Below are positions 7,537 through 15,202 of a stretch of 15,202 nt of DNA, in pieces. This DNA comes from Thiomonas sp. (GTDB taxonomy: Bacteria; Pseudomonadota; Gammaproteobacteria; Burkholderiales; Burkholderiaceae_C), in assembly GCA_028706735.1 (NCBI GenBank), contig JAQTVS010000028.1:1-15202 (forward strand), in the 5' to 3' direction. The notes below the pieces were generated by a model, which searched no databases, was not told where the DNA came from, and was given only the letters and a program-made list of their open reading frames with translations. The translations under genes and the position numbers were made by a program. Each line of letters starts with the position of its first letter. Within the stretch, counting starts at the first letter, position 1.

Positions 7537-8667
7537 ATGCAGCCCAAATCCGCCACAGAGCCCTTGCACAAGCCGCAGGAAGACAAGACTTCCCGTACAG
7601 ATAACGCCCGTATCAAGCACATCGTGCCGCTGCCGCCGCCAGATCATCTGATTCGCTTTTTCCCGATTGCCGACACCCCGGTGGAAACGCTGGTGGCCGA
7701 TACCCGCCATGCGCTGCATCGCATCATCCACGGTGAGGACGACCGGCTGCTGCTCATCATCGGCCCCTGCTCCATCCACGACCCCAAGGCGGCGCTGGAC
7801 TATGCGCAGCGTCTGGCCGTGCTGCGCAAGCAGCACGCGGGCGAGCTGGAAATCGTCATGCGGGTGTATTTCGAGAAGCCGCGCACCACGGTGGGCTGGA
7901 AAGGGCTGATCAACGATCCGTATCTGGACGAGAGCTTTCGCATCGACGAGGGGTTGCGCATCGCGCGCGAGCTGCTCATCGACATCAACCGTCTGGGCGT
8001 GCCTGCGGGCAGTGAATTTCTCGATGTGATTTCGCCGCAATACATCGCTGATCTCATCTCGTGGGGAGCCATTGGCGCGCGCACTACCGAAAGCCAGGTG
8101 CACCGCGAGCTGGCTTCGGGGCTGTCGGCGCCGATCGGATTCAAGAACGGCACCGATGGCAGCCTGCGCATCGCAACCGACGCCATTCACGCCGCGCGCC
8201 GTCCGCACTCTTTCCTGTCGGTGCACAAGAACGGGCAGGTGGCCATCGTGCAGACCCGCGGCAATAAAGACACCCACGTCATTCTGCGCGGCGGCAAGAC
8301 GCCGAACTACGACGCCGCCAGCGTGCGCGAGGCCTGCGCCGCGCTGGAAGAGGCCAAGCTCGACTGCCGTCTGATGATCGACTGTTCGCACGCCAACAGC
8401 GCCAAGCAGCACATGCGCCAGCTCGATGTGGCGCGCGACATCGCCGCGCAACTGGCGGCGGGCGAGCGCTGCATTTTCGGCGTCATGGCCGAGAGCCATC
8501 TGCAGGGCGGGGCGCAGAAGTTCACCGCGGGCAAGGACGATCCGTCCAAGCTGCAGTATGGCCAGAGCATCACGGACGCCTGCCTCCCGTGGGGCGATTC
8601 GATCGAGCTGGTGCAGGTGCTGGCCGACGGCGTGAAGGCGCGACGCAAACACAAATCCGCGAAGTAA
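7537..8667 (+). CDS. aroG: 3-deoxy-7-phosphoheptulonate (DAHP) synthase, class I
   Basis: The enzyme condenses phosphoenolpyruvate and erythrose 4-phosphate to DAHP, the entry step of the shikimate pathway, in the cytosol. The 376-residue product carries GPCSIHD at residues 76-82 (Cys78 is the expected metal ligand), MRVYFEKPRTTVGWKG at 108-123, GARTTESQVHRELASGLS at 180-197 and GFKNGTDG at 201-208, all diagnostic of the AroF/G/H family. The ATG at 7537 is chosen because GGAG (7524-7527) lies 9 bases upstream and earlier frames run into the leader. The N-terminus is about 20-25 residues longer than in E. coli AroG. Pro156 in GVPAGSEFLD corresponds to the feedback-site region of AroG, but which amino acid inhibits it cannot be read. 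Regulated by the upstream attenuator; probably cotranscribed with the tautomerase 33 bases downstream. Confidence 0.96.
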   Translation: MQPKSATEPLHKPQEDKTSRTDNARIKHIVPLPPPDHLIRFFPIADTPVETLVADTRHALHRIIHGEDDRLLLIIGPCSIHDPKAALDYAQRLAVLRKQHAGELEIVMRVYFEKPRTTVGWKGLINDPYLDESFRIDEGLRIARELLIDINRLGVPAGSEFLDVISPQYIADLISWGAIGARTTESQVHRELASGLSAPIGFKNGTDGSLRIATDAIHAARRPHSFLSVHKNGQVAIVQTRGNKDTHVILRGGKTPNYDAASVREACAALEEAKLDCRLMIDCSHANSAKQHMRQLDVARDIAAQLAAGERCIFGVMAESHLQGGAQKFTAGKDDPSKLQYGQSITDACLPWGDSIELVQVLADGVKARRKHKSAK

Positions 8668-8700
8668 GCTGTGCCTTCCAATTGATTTGCAGGAGATTCC

Positions 8701-8892
8701 ATGCCCGCCATCCGTATCGACCTTTTCGAGGGCCGCAGCCCCGAGGTGAAAAAGCAGCTGATTGAGGCCATCACCCAGGCCGTGGTGGACACGCTCAAGT
8801 GTTCGCCCGACGCGGTGGACATCATTCTGAACGAGGTGCCCAAGTCGCACTGGGCCACCGGCGGCAAGCTGTGGAGCGAGCCGCGCGAGTGA
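8701..8892 (+). CDS. Small tautomerase (4-oxalocrotonate tautomerase family)
   Basis: The 63-codon product fits the 61-63 residue 4-OT subunits that assemble into oligomers. After removal of Met the catalytic amino-terminal proline is Pro1, followed by the family motif ending E9-G10-R11-S12; Arg11 is a substrate-binding residue. Aromatic position 50 is Trp instead of Phe, and position 39, Arg in the Pseudomonas enzyme, is Asp here. The protein is therefore a tautomerase by fold, but probably does not use 4-oxalocrotonate in the same way. AGGAG at about 8690 precedes the ATG. It follows aroG by 33 bases, so it likely shares its transcript and its regulation. There are no aromatic-degradation genes nearby to suggest a catabolic role. 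Confidence 0.88.
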   Translation: MPAIRIDLFEGRSPEVKKQLIEAITQAVVDTLKCSPDAVDIILNEVPKSHWATGGKLWSEPRE

Positions 8893-8937
8893 ACCCAGAT
8901 TGTTCATGAGGACACGGGATGATGGCGCGGCGGATTG

Positions 8938-9020
8938 GGCATCCCCCTCCCGACCTCCCCCACGGCGTGGGGGAGGCGAGATCGCTCCCTCCCCACAAGT
9001 GGGGAGGGTTGGGGTGGGGA
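8938..9020 (-). repeat. REP-like paired-palindrome repeat, copy A
   Basis: The 83-base unit contains two strong palindromes: cctcccccac/gtgggggagg (8954-8963 and 8967-8976, 3-base loop) and ccctccccac/gtggggaggg (8987-8996 and 8999-9008, 2-base loop). Its reverse complement is close to 90 percent identical, without gaps, to 14798-14880. It is assigned to the minus strand relative to those copies. Paired palindromes in intergenic space are typical of REP/BIME-like dispersed elements, which can stabilise or end transcripts. Confidence 0.85.
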
Positions 9021-9092
9021 TGGATTTGGCCCTGCGCGACAAGCCCATCGCCGTCGCTATGGGTGCGAAGCGCGGGGGCAAAGACGCCCTAG

Positions 9093-9304
9093 GAGCCTGT
9101 CGGGCTTTGGAATCGTCGGCTGCAAATGGGTCGCAGCAGTCCATTTTTGGCGACGCCGAAACTTCGCAAGCTCGTTTTCACCGTCTTTTTGTCCCATAGC
9201 GGGGCTATGGGTCTGCAAATCCGGCAAAAACTGTCCTCGCTGGGCCCCATTTTGGCTACGCCGCTCTCCGAGAACGCTTTCGACGACCAAAGCCCGACAG
9301 GCTC
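9093..9304. mobile_element. MITE-like element, 212 bp, with 18-bp perfect terminal inverted repeats
   Basis: The ends gagcctgtcgggctttgg (9093-9110) and its exact reverse complement (9287-9304) are flanked on both sides by CTAG (9089-9092 and 9305-9308), consistent with a 4-bp target duplication as used by IS5-family transposases. A central hairpin cccatagc/gctatggg (9193-9200 and 9204-9211) sits at the midpoint, so the whole unit is quasi-palindromic. There is no room for a transposase gene and no convincing ORF. It is probably a non-autonomous element moved in trans. CTAG is palindromic, so it could instead be an extension of the terminal repeat. Confidence 0.75.
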
Positions 9305-9393
9305 CTAGACCGACCGCCAGCGCCCGTGTAGGGGCGAAGCCCCGCCTGATGAGCAATCTGGGTTGAACGTCCAGTGTCAGCCGGGAACGCCCC

Positions 9394-9820
9394 ATGATGG
9401 GCTATAAGTGGTTCGAGTCGCTGATGGAGCAGCCAACAAGCTGCTGCATGTGTTCACGGCCGTCGTGCTGCACGTGGCCAGCCTGTTGCTGATCTGGCAG
9501 TTCGGGCAAGACGTGGTGCAGACCGTGCGCTCTGGCGCGGTGGCGCAGGGCTTTTTGCATGCGCCGGGCAATCTGTTCATCCTCTGGGTGCTGTCGTCGC
9601 TGATTTCCGCCGAGATCCGCTACATGCGCACCGGCAATTTTTCGGTGCTGGTGTTCATCGAGCCGCGCTCATCATCCCGGTTGAGAGCCAGGGGCAGTTG
9701 CAGAACTGGGCATGGACCTACTACGGCCTGATTGCCGCGGCGGTTGTGGCGGTGGGCATCACTTATTTTTTGGTGCGCCGGGTGATGCCGCCCGACCAGA
9801 GTGCCGAGCCCGGAAGTTGA
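9394..9820 (+). pseudogene. PsiE-like membrane protein, broken by two frameshifts
   Basis: Three overlapping frames together give one plausible small membrane protein. The N-terminus MMGYKWFESLMEQP (from ATG 9394) continues one frame over as NKLLHVFTAVVLHVASLLLIWQF, then LFILWVLSSLISAEIRYMRTGNFSVLVFIE, then, after a second shift near 9662, ALIIPVESQGQLQNWAWTYYGLIAAAVVAVGITYFLVRRVMPP to TGA at 9818-9820. Four hydrophobic helices and the end YFLVRR resemble phosphate-starvation-inducible PsiE-type proteins; this family call is tentative. Both shifts are explained by loss of one base (near 9432 and at 9662, where gaggcc would restore Glu-Ala-Ala). Either the gene is decaying or the assembly has two errors. 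It lies beside the MITE and REP cluster. Confidence 0.6.
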
Positions 9821-9947
9821 TTGGCTCAAAAAAAGTACCGAATCCTTCTCTTTTTTATTCCATTCACTTCTCAGTATCTGACTAATAGACTAATGGCCTG
9901 AAATGCCTCGCATCGTTTGCCGGGCGCCCCAACGAGGAGAGGGAATC
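9821..9947 (+). promoter_or_regulatory. gcl operon upstream region
   Basis: This is the only AT-rich stretch before the glycerate operon, so it should carry its promoter. TTCACT (9863-9868) and TAGACT (9886-9891) with a 17-base spacer are a weak sigma-70 candidate. An 8-base tandem repeat (gactaata at 9880-9887, gactaatg at 9888-9895) overlaps that region and could be an activator or repressor site. No regulator gene is adjacent. GAGGAGAGG at 9934-9942 is the ribosome-binding site for gcl. Confidence 0.3.
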
Positions 9948-11702
9948 ATGGCCAGGATGCGTGCGGTGGATGCTGCGGTTTTAGTGCTCGAAAAAGAAGG
10001 CGTGCATCAGGCCTTCGGCGTGCCGGGTGCGGCGATCAATCCGTTTTATTCCGCGCTGCGCAAGAACGGCCATATCGCGCATGTGCTGGCGCGCCACGTC
10101 GAGGCGGCGTCGCATATGGCCGAGGGCTACACCCGCACCGCGCCGGGCAATATTGGCGTGTGCATCGGCACCTCCGGCCCGGCGGGCACCGACATGATCA
10201 CCGGGCTGTATTCGGCCATCGCCGACTCCATTCCCATTCTGTGCATCACGGGTCAGGCGCCGCGCGCGCGACTTTATAAGGAAGACTTCCAGGCGGTGGA
10301 CATCGAGTCCATCGCCAAGCCGGTGTGCAAGTGGGCGGTCACCGTGCGCGAGCCCGCGCTGGTGCCGCAAGTGTTTCAACAGGCCTTCCATGTGATGCGC
10401 TCGGGCCGTCCCGGGCCGGTGCTGATCGACCTGCCGCTGGACGTGCAGCTTGCCGAAATCGAGTTCGATGCCGACACTTATGCGCCGCTGGCGGTGTACA
10501 AGCCCACGGCGACAAAGGCGCAGATCGAAAAGGCGCTGGACCTGCTCGAAGCGTCCGAGCATCCGCTCATTGTCGCGGGCGGCGGGGTCATCAACGCCGA
10601 TGCCAGCGACCTGCTGGTGCAATTCGCCGAGCTGACCGGCGTGCCGGTGATCCCCACGCTGATGGGCTGGGGCGCAATTGGCGACAGCCATTCGCTGATG
10701 GCGGGCATGGTCGGCCTGCAAACCTCACACCGCGGCGGCAACGCCAACCTGCTGGCTTCCGACCTGGTGCTGGGCATCGGCAACCGCTGGGCCAACCGCC
10801 ACACCGGCTCGCCCGAGGTGTATGCCAAGGGCCGAAAGATTCTGCATGTGGACATCGAGCCTACGCAGATCGGCCGGGTGTTCATGCCCGATTACGGCAT
10901 CGCCTCCGACGCCAAGGCGGCGCTGGAACTGTTCATTGCCGTGGCGCGCGAGCGCAAGGCGGCGGGCAAGCTCAAAGACCGCAGCGCCTGGGCGGGCGCC
11001 TGCCGCGAGCGGGTGCAGACCATGTTGCGCAAGTGGGACTATGAGCAGATTCCCATCAAGCCCCACCGCGTTTACAAGGAGATGGTCGAGTTCTTCGACG
11101 CCAATACGCGCTACGTCACCACCATCGGCCTGTCGCAAATCGCGGCGGCGCAGTTGCTCAAGGTGGAAAAGCCGCGCCACTGGATCAACGCCGGGCAGGC
11201 GGGCCCGCTGGGCTGGACCATGCCTGCCGCGCTGGGCGTGCGCGTGGCCGATCCGACCGCTGACGTGGTGGCCATTTCCGGCGACTACGACTTCCAGTTT
11301 CTCATCGAGGAATTGGCGGTGGGCGCGCAGTTCAAGCTGCCCTACATCCACATCGTGGTCAACAACTCCTACCTCGGCCTCATTCGCCAGGGGCAGCGCC
11401 AGTTCGATATGGACTTCTGCGTGCAACTCTCGTTCGACAACGTCAACTCGCCCGAAGTCAGCGGTTACGGCATCGACTTCGTCAAGGTGACCGAAGGCCT
11501 GGGCTGCAAGGCCATTCGCGTGTTCGACCCCAAGCAGATTCAGCCCGCGCTGGCGCAGGCGCGGCAGTTGATGAAAGAGTTTGCCGTGCCCGTGGTGGTT
11601 GAAATCATCCTGGAGCGCGTGACCAACATCTCCATGGGTGGTGAAATCGACGCCATCACCGAATTCGATCCTGTGATTGATCTTGTTCCTGCAGAGGCCT
11701 GA
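9948..11702 (+). CDS. gcl: Glyoxylate carboligase (tartronate-semialdehyde synthase)
   Basis: The enzyme joins two glyoxylate to tartronate semialdehyde and CO2, using ThDP and FAD, in the cytosol. The 584-residue product is near the E. coli length (593). Residue 51 is Val in [17 protein letters not shown]; nearly all other ThDP enzymes have Glu there, and Val51 is the hallmark of Gcl. The ThDP/metal motif begins GDYDF at 445 and ends NN at 472-473. The N-terminus [28 protein letters not shown] and the segment [18 protein letters not shown] are typical. The ATG at 9948 follows a strong GAGGAGAGG; the frame upstream lacks a ribosome site. First gene of the operon, three bases before hyi. Confidence 0.97.
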   Translation: MARMRAVDAAVLVLEKEGVHQAFGVPGAAINPFYSALRKNGHIAHVLARHVEAASHMAEGYTRTAPGNIGVCIGTSGPAGTDMITGLYSAIADSIPILCITGQAPRARLYKEDFQAVDIESIAKPVCKWAVTVREPALVPQVFQQAFHVMRSGRPGPVLIDLPLDVQLAEIEFDADTYAPLAVYKPTATKAQIEKALDLLEASEHPLIVAGGGVINADASDLLVQFAELTGVPVIPTLMGWGAIGDSHSLMAGMVGLQTSHRGGNANLLASDLVLGIGNRWANRHTGSPEVYAKGRKILHVDIEPTQIGRVFMPDYGIASDAKAALELFIAVARERKAAGKLKDRSAWAGACRERVQTMLRKWDYEQIPIKPHRVYKEMVEFFDANTRYVTTIGLSQIAAAQLLKVEKPRHWINAGQAGPLGWTMPAALGVRVADPTADVVAISGDYDFQFLIEELAVGAQFKLPYIHIVVNNSYLGLIRQGQRQFDMDFCVQLSFDNVNSPEVSGYGIDFVKVTEGLGCKAIRVFDPKQIQPALAQARQLMKEFAVPVVVEIILERVTNISMGGEIDAITEFDPVIDLVPAEA

Positions 11703-11705
11703 ACC

Positions 11706-12479
11706 ATGCCCAAGTTTGCCGCCAATCTCACCATGCTCTTTACCGAAGAGCCCTTCATCGATCGTTTTGAAGCCGCGGCCAAAGCGGGTTTCAAGGCGGT
11801 GGAATTCCTCTTCCCCTACGCCCACACCGCGCAGCAAGTGCGCAACGCCGCGCTGGAAGCCGGTGTGCAGATCGTGCTGCACAACCTGCCCGCGGGCGAC
11901 TGGGATGCGGGCGAGCGCGGCATCGCCTGCCTGCCCGACCGCGTGAATGAATTTCGCGAGGGCGTGAACAAGGCCATCGAGTACGCGACGGCCCTGGGCG
12001 TCACCCAGCTCAACTGCCTGGCAGGCAAGACCCCGGCGGGCGCCGATCCGGCCGTGCTGCGGTCCACGCTGGTGAGCAACCTGCGCTTTGCCGCAGGGCA
12101 ACTCGGGGCGCATGGCATCAAGCTGCTGATCGAGCCGATCAACACCTTCGACATTCCCGGTTTTTACCTGCACGGCACGGCGCAGGCGCTGGCCCTCATA
12201 GATGAGGTGGGCAGCGGCAACCTGTTCCTGCAATATGACATCTATCACATGCAGCGCATGGAAGGCGAGCTGGCGGCGACGATGCAAAAGCACCTGCCGC
12301 GCATCGCCCACATCCAGTTGGCCGACAACCCCGGGCGCAACGAGCCTGGCACGGGCGAGATCAACTACGCCTTCCTGTTTCAGCACCTCGACCGCATCGG
12401 CTACACCGGTCACATTGGCTGCGAATACAAGCCCAAGACCACGACCACTGCGGGTCTGGGCTGGCTGGCCGCGCTATAA
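11706..12479 (+). CDS. hyi: Hydroxypyruvate isomerase
   Basis: This interconverts hydroxypyruvate and tartronate semialdehyde in the cytosol. The 257-residue TIM barrel matches the E. coli length (258). The paired catalytic glutamates fall at E143 (LLIEPINTFDIPGFYL) and E240 (GHIGCEYKP), as in the E. coli enzyme; D178 and H181 (QYDIYHMQ) and H202 (AHIQLADNPGRNEPGTGEINY) complete the metal and substrate site. It starts three bases after the gcl stop codon, so translation is coupled. It lets the cell feed hydroxypyruvate as well as glyoxylate into the pathway. Confidence 0.96.
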   Translation: MPKFAANLTMLFTEEPFIDRFEAAAKAGFKAVEFLFPYAHTAQQVRNAALEAGVQIVLHNLPAGDWDAGERGIACLPDRVNEFREGVNKAIEYATALGVTQLNCLAGKTPAGADPAVLRSTLVSNLRFAAGQLGAHGIKLLIEPINTFDIPGFYLHGTAQALALIDEVGSGNLFLQYDIYHMQRMEGELAATMQKHLPRIAHIQLADNPGRNEPGTGEINYAFLFQHLDRIGYTGHIGCEYKPKTTTTAGLGWLAAL

Positions 12480-12514
12480 AACAGACACACGTTCACAACA
12501 AAACGGAGATTCAC

Positions 12515-13405
12515 ATGGCAACACTGGGATTCATCGGACTGGGCATCATGGGCACGCCCATGGCGGGACATCTGCTCGCTGGCGGGCACACGCTCTATGT
12601 GTACAGCCGCAGCAAAACTCCGCAGACCCTGCTCGACGCGGGCGCGAAGCCTTGCGCCAGCAATGCCGAAGTGGCGCAGAAGGCCGACATCATTTTCACC
12701 ATGGTGCCCGACACGCCCGATGTGCAGAAGGTGCTGTTCGCCGAGGACGGCGTGGCCAAGGGGCTGACGCCGGGCAAGATCGTGGTGGACATGAGCTCCA
12801 TCGGGCCGATGGAAACCAAGGCGTTCGCCAAGCAGATCAACGCGCTGGGCTGCGACTACCTCGATGCGCCGGTCTCCGGCGGCGAGGTCGGCGCCAAGGC
12901 GGCCAGTCTCACCATCATGGTCGGCGGCAAGCAGGAGACGTTCGACAAGGTCGAGCCCCTGTTCAAACTCATGGGCAAAAACATCACGCTGGTCGGCGGC
13001 AATGGTGATGGGCAGACCTGCAAGGTGGCCAACCAGATCATCGTCGCGCTCAACATCCAGGCCGTGGCCGAGGCGCTGCTGTTCGCCAGCAAGGCCGGGG
13101 CCGATCCGGCCAAGGTGCGCCAGGCGCTGATGGGCGGCTTCGCGGCGTCGCGCATTCTCGAAGTGCATGGCGAGCGCATGGTCAAGCGCACCTTCCAGCC
13201 AGGTTTCCGCATCAATCTGCACCAGAAAGACCTGAACCTGGCGCTGTCGGGCGCGAAACAACTCGGCGTGGCGCTGCCCAATACCGCCGTGGCGCAGCAG
13301 CTCATGTCGGCCTGCGCCGCCAACGGCATGGACGGGCTCGATCATTCCGCGCTGTGCCGCGCCGTCGAGCTGATGAGCCACCACACCATTGCGCCGGACG
13401 CCTGA
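12515..13405 (+). CDS. glxR: Tartronate semialdehyde reductase (2-hydroxy-3-oxopropionate reductase)
   Basis: The enzyme reduces tartronate semialdehyde to D-glycerate with NAD(P)H. The 296-residue product is a beta-hydroxyacid dehydrogenase with the dinucleotide motif GFIGLGIMGTPMA near residues 5-17. Ser31-Arg32 after the second strand is compatible with NADP use. The substrate motif is DAPVSGGEVGA (117-127), and the catalytic lysine is K170 in GDGQTCKVANQI. The helical C-terminal domain carries FQPGFRINLHQKDLNLAL. GGAG at 12505-12508 precedes the ATG with normal spacing, and 35 bases separate it from hyi. Its place directly after gcl and hyi supports this substrate over 3-hydroxyisobutyrate. 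Confidence 0.95.
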   Translation: MATLGFIGLGIMGTPMAGHLLAGGHTLYVYSRSKTPQTLLDAGAKPCASNAEVAQKADIIFTMVPDTPDVQKVLFAEDGVAKGLTPGKIVVDMSSIGPMETKAFAKQINALGCDYLDAPVSGGEVGAKAASLTIMVGGKQETFDKVEPLFKLMGKNITLVGGNGDGQTCKVANQIIVALNIQAVAEALLFASKAGADPAKVRQALMGGFAASRILEVHGERMVKRTFQPGFRINLHQKDLNLALSGAKQLGVALPNTAVAQQLMSACAANGMDGLDHSALCRAVELMSHHTIAPDA

Positions 13406-13426
13406 GGCGACTGCCGCGACTGCCCC

Positions 13427-14734
<1,308 letters not shown>

Positions 14735-14797
14735 ACCCCGATTTTTCGCTGAACGACGCTCCTGCCGGGCGCTGGCGGGTGGTTTGGGGCAAATTCC
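14735..14797. other. Spacer after ttuD
   Basis: I see no gene, no intrinsic terminator and no repeat in this spacer. The REP-like copies that follow are the only structured sequence between ttuD and the next gene and may help end or stabilise the operon transcript. Confidence 0.4.
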
Positions 14798-14880
14798 TCC
14801 CCACCCCAGCCCTCCCCACTTGTGGGGAGGGTGAGATTTCACCTCCCCCACGGCGTGGGGGAGGTCGGGAGGGGGATGCC
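14798..14880 (+). repeat. REP-like paired-palindrome repeat, copy B1
   Basis: This 83-base unit has the same length as the reverse complement of 8938-9020 and about 90 percent of the same sequence. Palindromes are ccctccccac/gtggggaggg (14810-14819 and 14822-14831) and cctcccccac/gtgggggagg (14842-14851 and 14855-14864). Most differences from copy A fall in the linker between palindromes (14832-14841). It is directly abutted by copy B2. Confidence 0.85.
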
Positions 14881-14957
14881 CACCCCAGCCCTCCCCACTT
14901 GTGGGGAGGGAGCGAACTCACCTCACCCGTAGTGTGAGGGATGCCGGGAGGGGGAAG
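14881..14957 (+). repeat. REP-like repeat, diverged copy B2
   Basis: A tandem third copy in the same orientation as B1. The first palindrome (14889-14910) is intact. The second is degraded to cctcac/gtgagg with a 7-base loop (14921-14926 and 14934-14939). The linker agcga matches copy A better than B1, so B2 was not made by a simple recent duplication of B1. Confidence 0.75.
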
Positions 14958-15014
14958 CTCGGTTCGCCTGGCCGCCATCTCGTGCCCCAATGAATAATCC
15001 GAGCTGAAAAGCAT

Positions 15015-15055
15015 GTGAACCCGGCGGTAAACCCGGTTTACGCCAGCATGCTGGC
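15015..15055 (+). promoter_or_regulatory. Two abutting palindromes, candidate operator
   Basis: gtaaacc-c-ggtttac (15027-15041) is a perfect 15-base palindrome. It is followed without a gap by the perfect 14-base palindrome gccagcatgctggc (15042-15055). A related half-site gtgaacccgg (15015-15024) lies 12 bases before gtaaacccgg (15027-15036), matching at 9 of 10 positions. The cluster ends 32 bases before the start codon of the next gene, where a repressor of the TetR or MarR type could act. The regulator is unknown. CATACT (15055-15060) could serve as a -10 but has no good -35. Confidence 0.45.
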
Positions 15056-15087
15056 ATACTGCGGTCACTTGTTTTTCGGAGGTCGCC

Positions 15088-15202
15088 ATGCCGCAGTCTG
15101 CCCCATCCAACGATCCCTTGCGTCCACCGCCGCCGCGCCGTGTGGGCTGGTTGGTCGCGGTGTTGTTGATCGTGGCGCTGGTCGTGCTGGGCTATGCAAG
15201 CC
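15088..15202 (+). CDS. Membrane-anchored protein, N-terminus only (3' end outside window)
   Basis: GGAGG at 15078-15082 precedes the ATG at 15088 by a normal distance. The 38 visible residues begin with a polar, proline-rich segment (MPQSAPSNDPLRPPPPRRVG), followed by a hydrophobic helix WLVAVLLIVALVVLGY (about residues 21-36) with arginines on its inner side, as in a signal anchor. This is typical of periplasmic adaptors of efflux pumps and of many other anchored proteins. The family cannot be named from this piece. Confidence 0.7.
   Translation, partial: MPQSAPSNDPLRPPPPRRVGWLVAVLLIVALVVLGYAS

Larger units (their letters stand above)
8892..9364. repeat. Imperfect inverted repeat bracketing the repeat cluster
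   Basis: aacccagattgttcatga at 8892-8909 and tgatgagcaatctgggtt at 9347-9364 are inverted copies matching at 16 of 18 positions. They enclose a REP-like element and a MITE-like element. The left arm begins at the last base of the tautomerase stop codon. A simple reading is one ancestral stem-loop after the aroG operon that was later split by insertions; a larger mobile unit with its own ends is the alternative. Confidence 0.5.

Noticed and set aside
7513..9144. 543-codon open frame on the minus strand across aroG and the tautomerase gene
   Set aside because: It lies antisense to a well-supported enzyme gene, is dominated by low-complexity R/H/G/V residues and has no recognisable motifs. It is a by-product of high third-position GC.
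9126..9308. Short plus-strand frame inside the MITE-like element
   Set aside because: It is 60 codons long, contained within the element and running through its terminal repeat, with no transposase motif such as DDE and no ribosome-binding site.
10725..12413. 562-codon minus-strand open frame over gcl and hyi
   Set aside because: It is antisense to two clearly recognised enzymes, with no domain, no ribosome site and a typical GC-shadow composition.
14798..14957. Possible CRISPR array
   Set aside because: There are two adjacent palindromic units without unique spacers of constant size and no cas genes. They fit REP-like elements instead.

Overview
The window looks like chromosomal DNA of a GC-rich betaproteobacterium, probably in the Burkholderiales and perhaps Thiomonas-like. 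That placement is an inference from gene content, codon use and the style of the intergenic repeats; I could not run a comparison. Most of the window is ordinary, densely packed housekeeping and metabolic sequence. The less ordinary parts are one regulatory leader, one repeat-rich junction and two candidate operators.

Left part (1-7080): the 3' end of a glutamate dehydrogenase gene (+) faces five minus-strand genes and ends convergently against rarD. The minus-strand genes, in the order they are transcribed, are a periplasmic adaptor, an FtsX/MacB-type permease and its ATPase (a tripartite ABC export operon), an OprB-type porin, the ATPase ychF, and the EamA-family permease rarD. A 9-bp-arm AT-rich palindrome resembling a Fur box sits between the ABC operon and the porin.

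Middle (7081-8892): a divergent intergenic region leads into aroG (DAHP synthase, first step of aromatic amino-acid synthesis) and a small tautomerase. The aroG leader holds the most interesting signal in the window: a 22-codon open reading frame with FFGFWYF at residues 7-13, a 7-nt antiterminator segment at its end, and a strong intrinsic terminator whose left arm is the exact complement of that segment. This is the layout of a ribosome-mediated attenuator sensing aromatic aminoacyl-tRNA.

Repeat junction (8892-9394): a paired-palindrome REP-like element and a 212-bp MITE-like element (18-bp perfect terminal inverted repeats, CTAG on both sides) lie inside an 18-bp inverted repeat that may be a split stem-loop. 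After it comes a frameshifted remnant of a PsiE-like membrane protein.

Right part (9948-14734): a compact operon gcl-hyi-glxR-ttuD encodes the whole glycerate pathway: two glyoxylate are joined to tartronate semialdehyde, interconverted with hydroxypyruvate, reduced to D-glycerate and phosphorylated to 2-phosphoglycerate. It would allow growth on or salvage of glyoxylate/glycolate. It is followed by two more copies of the REP-like element, in the opposite orientation to the first, then two abutting palindromes that look like an operator, and the 5' end of a membrane-anchored protein cut by the window edge.
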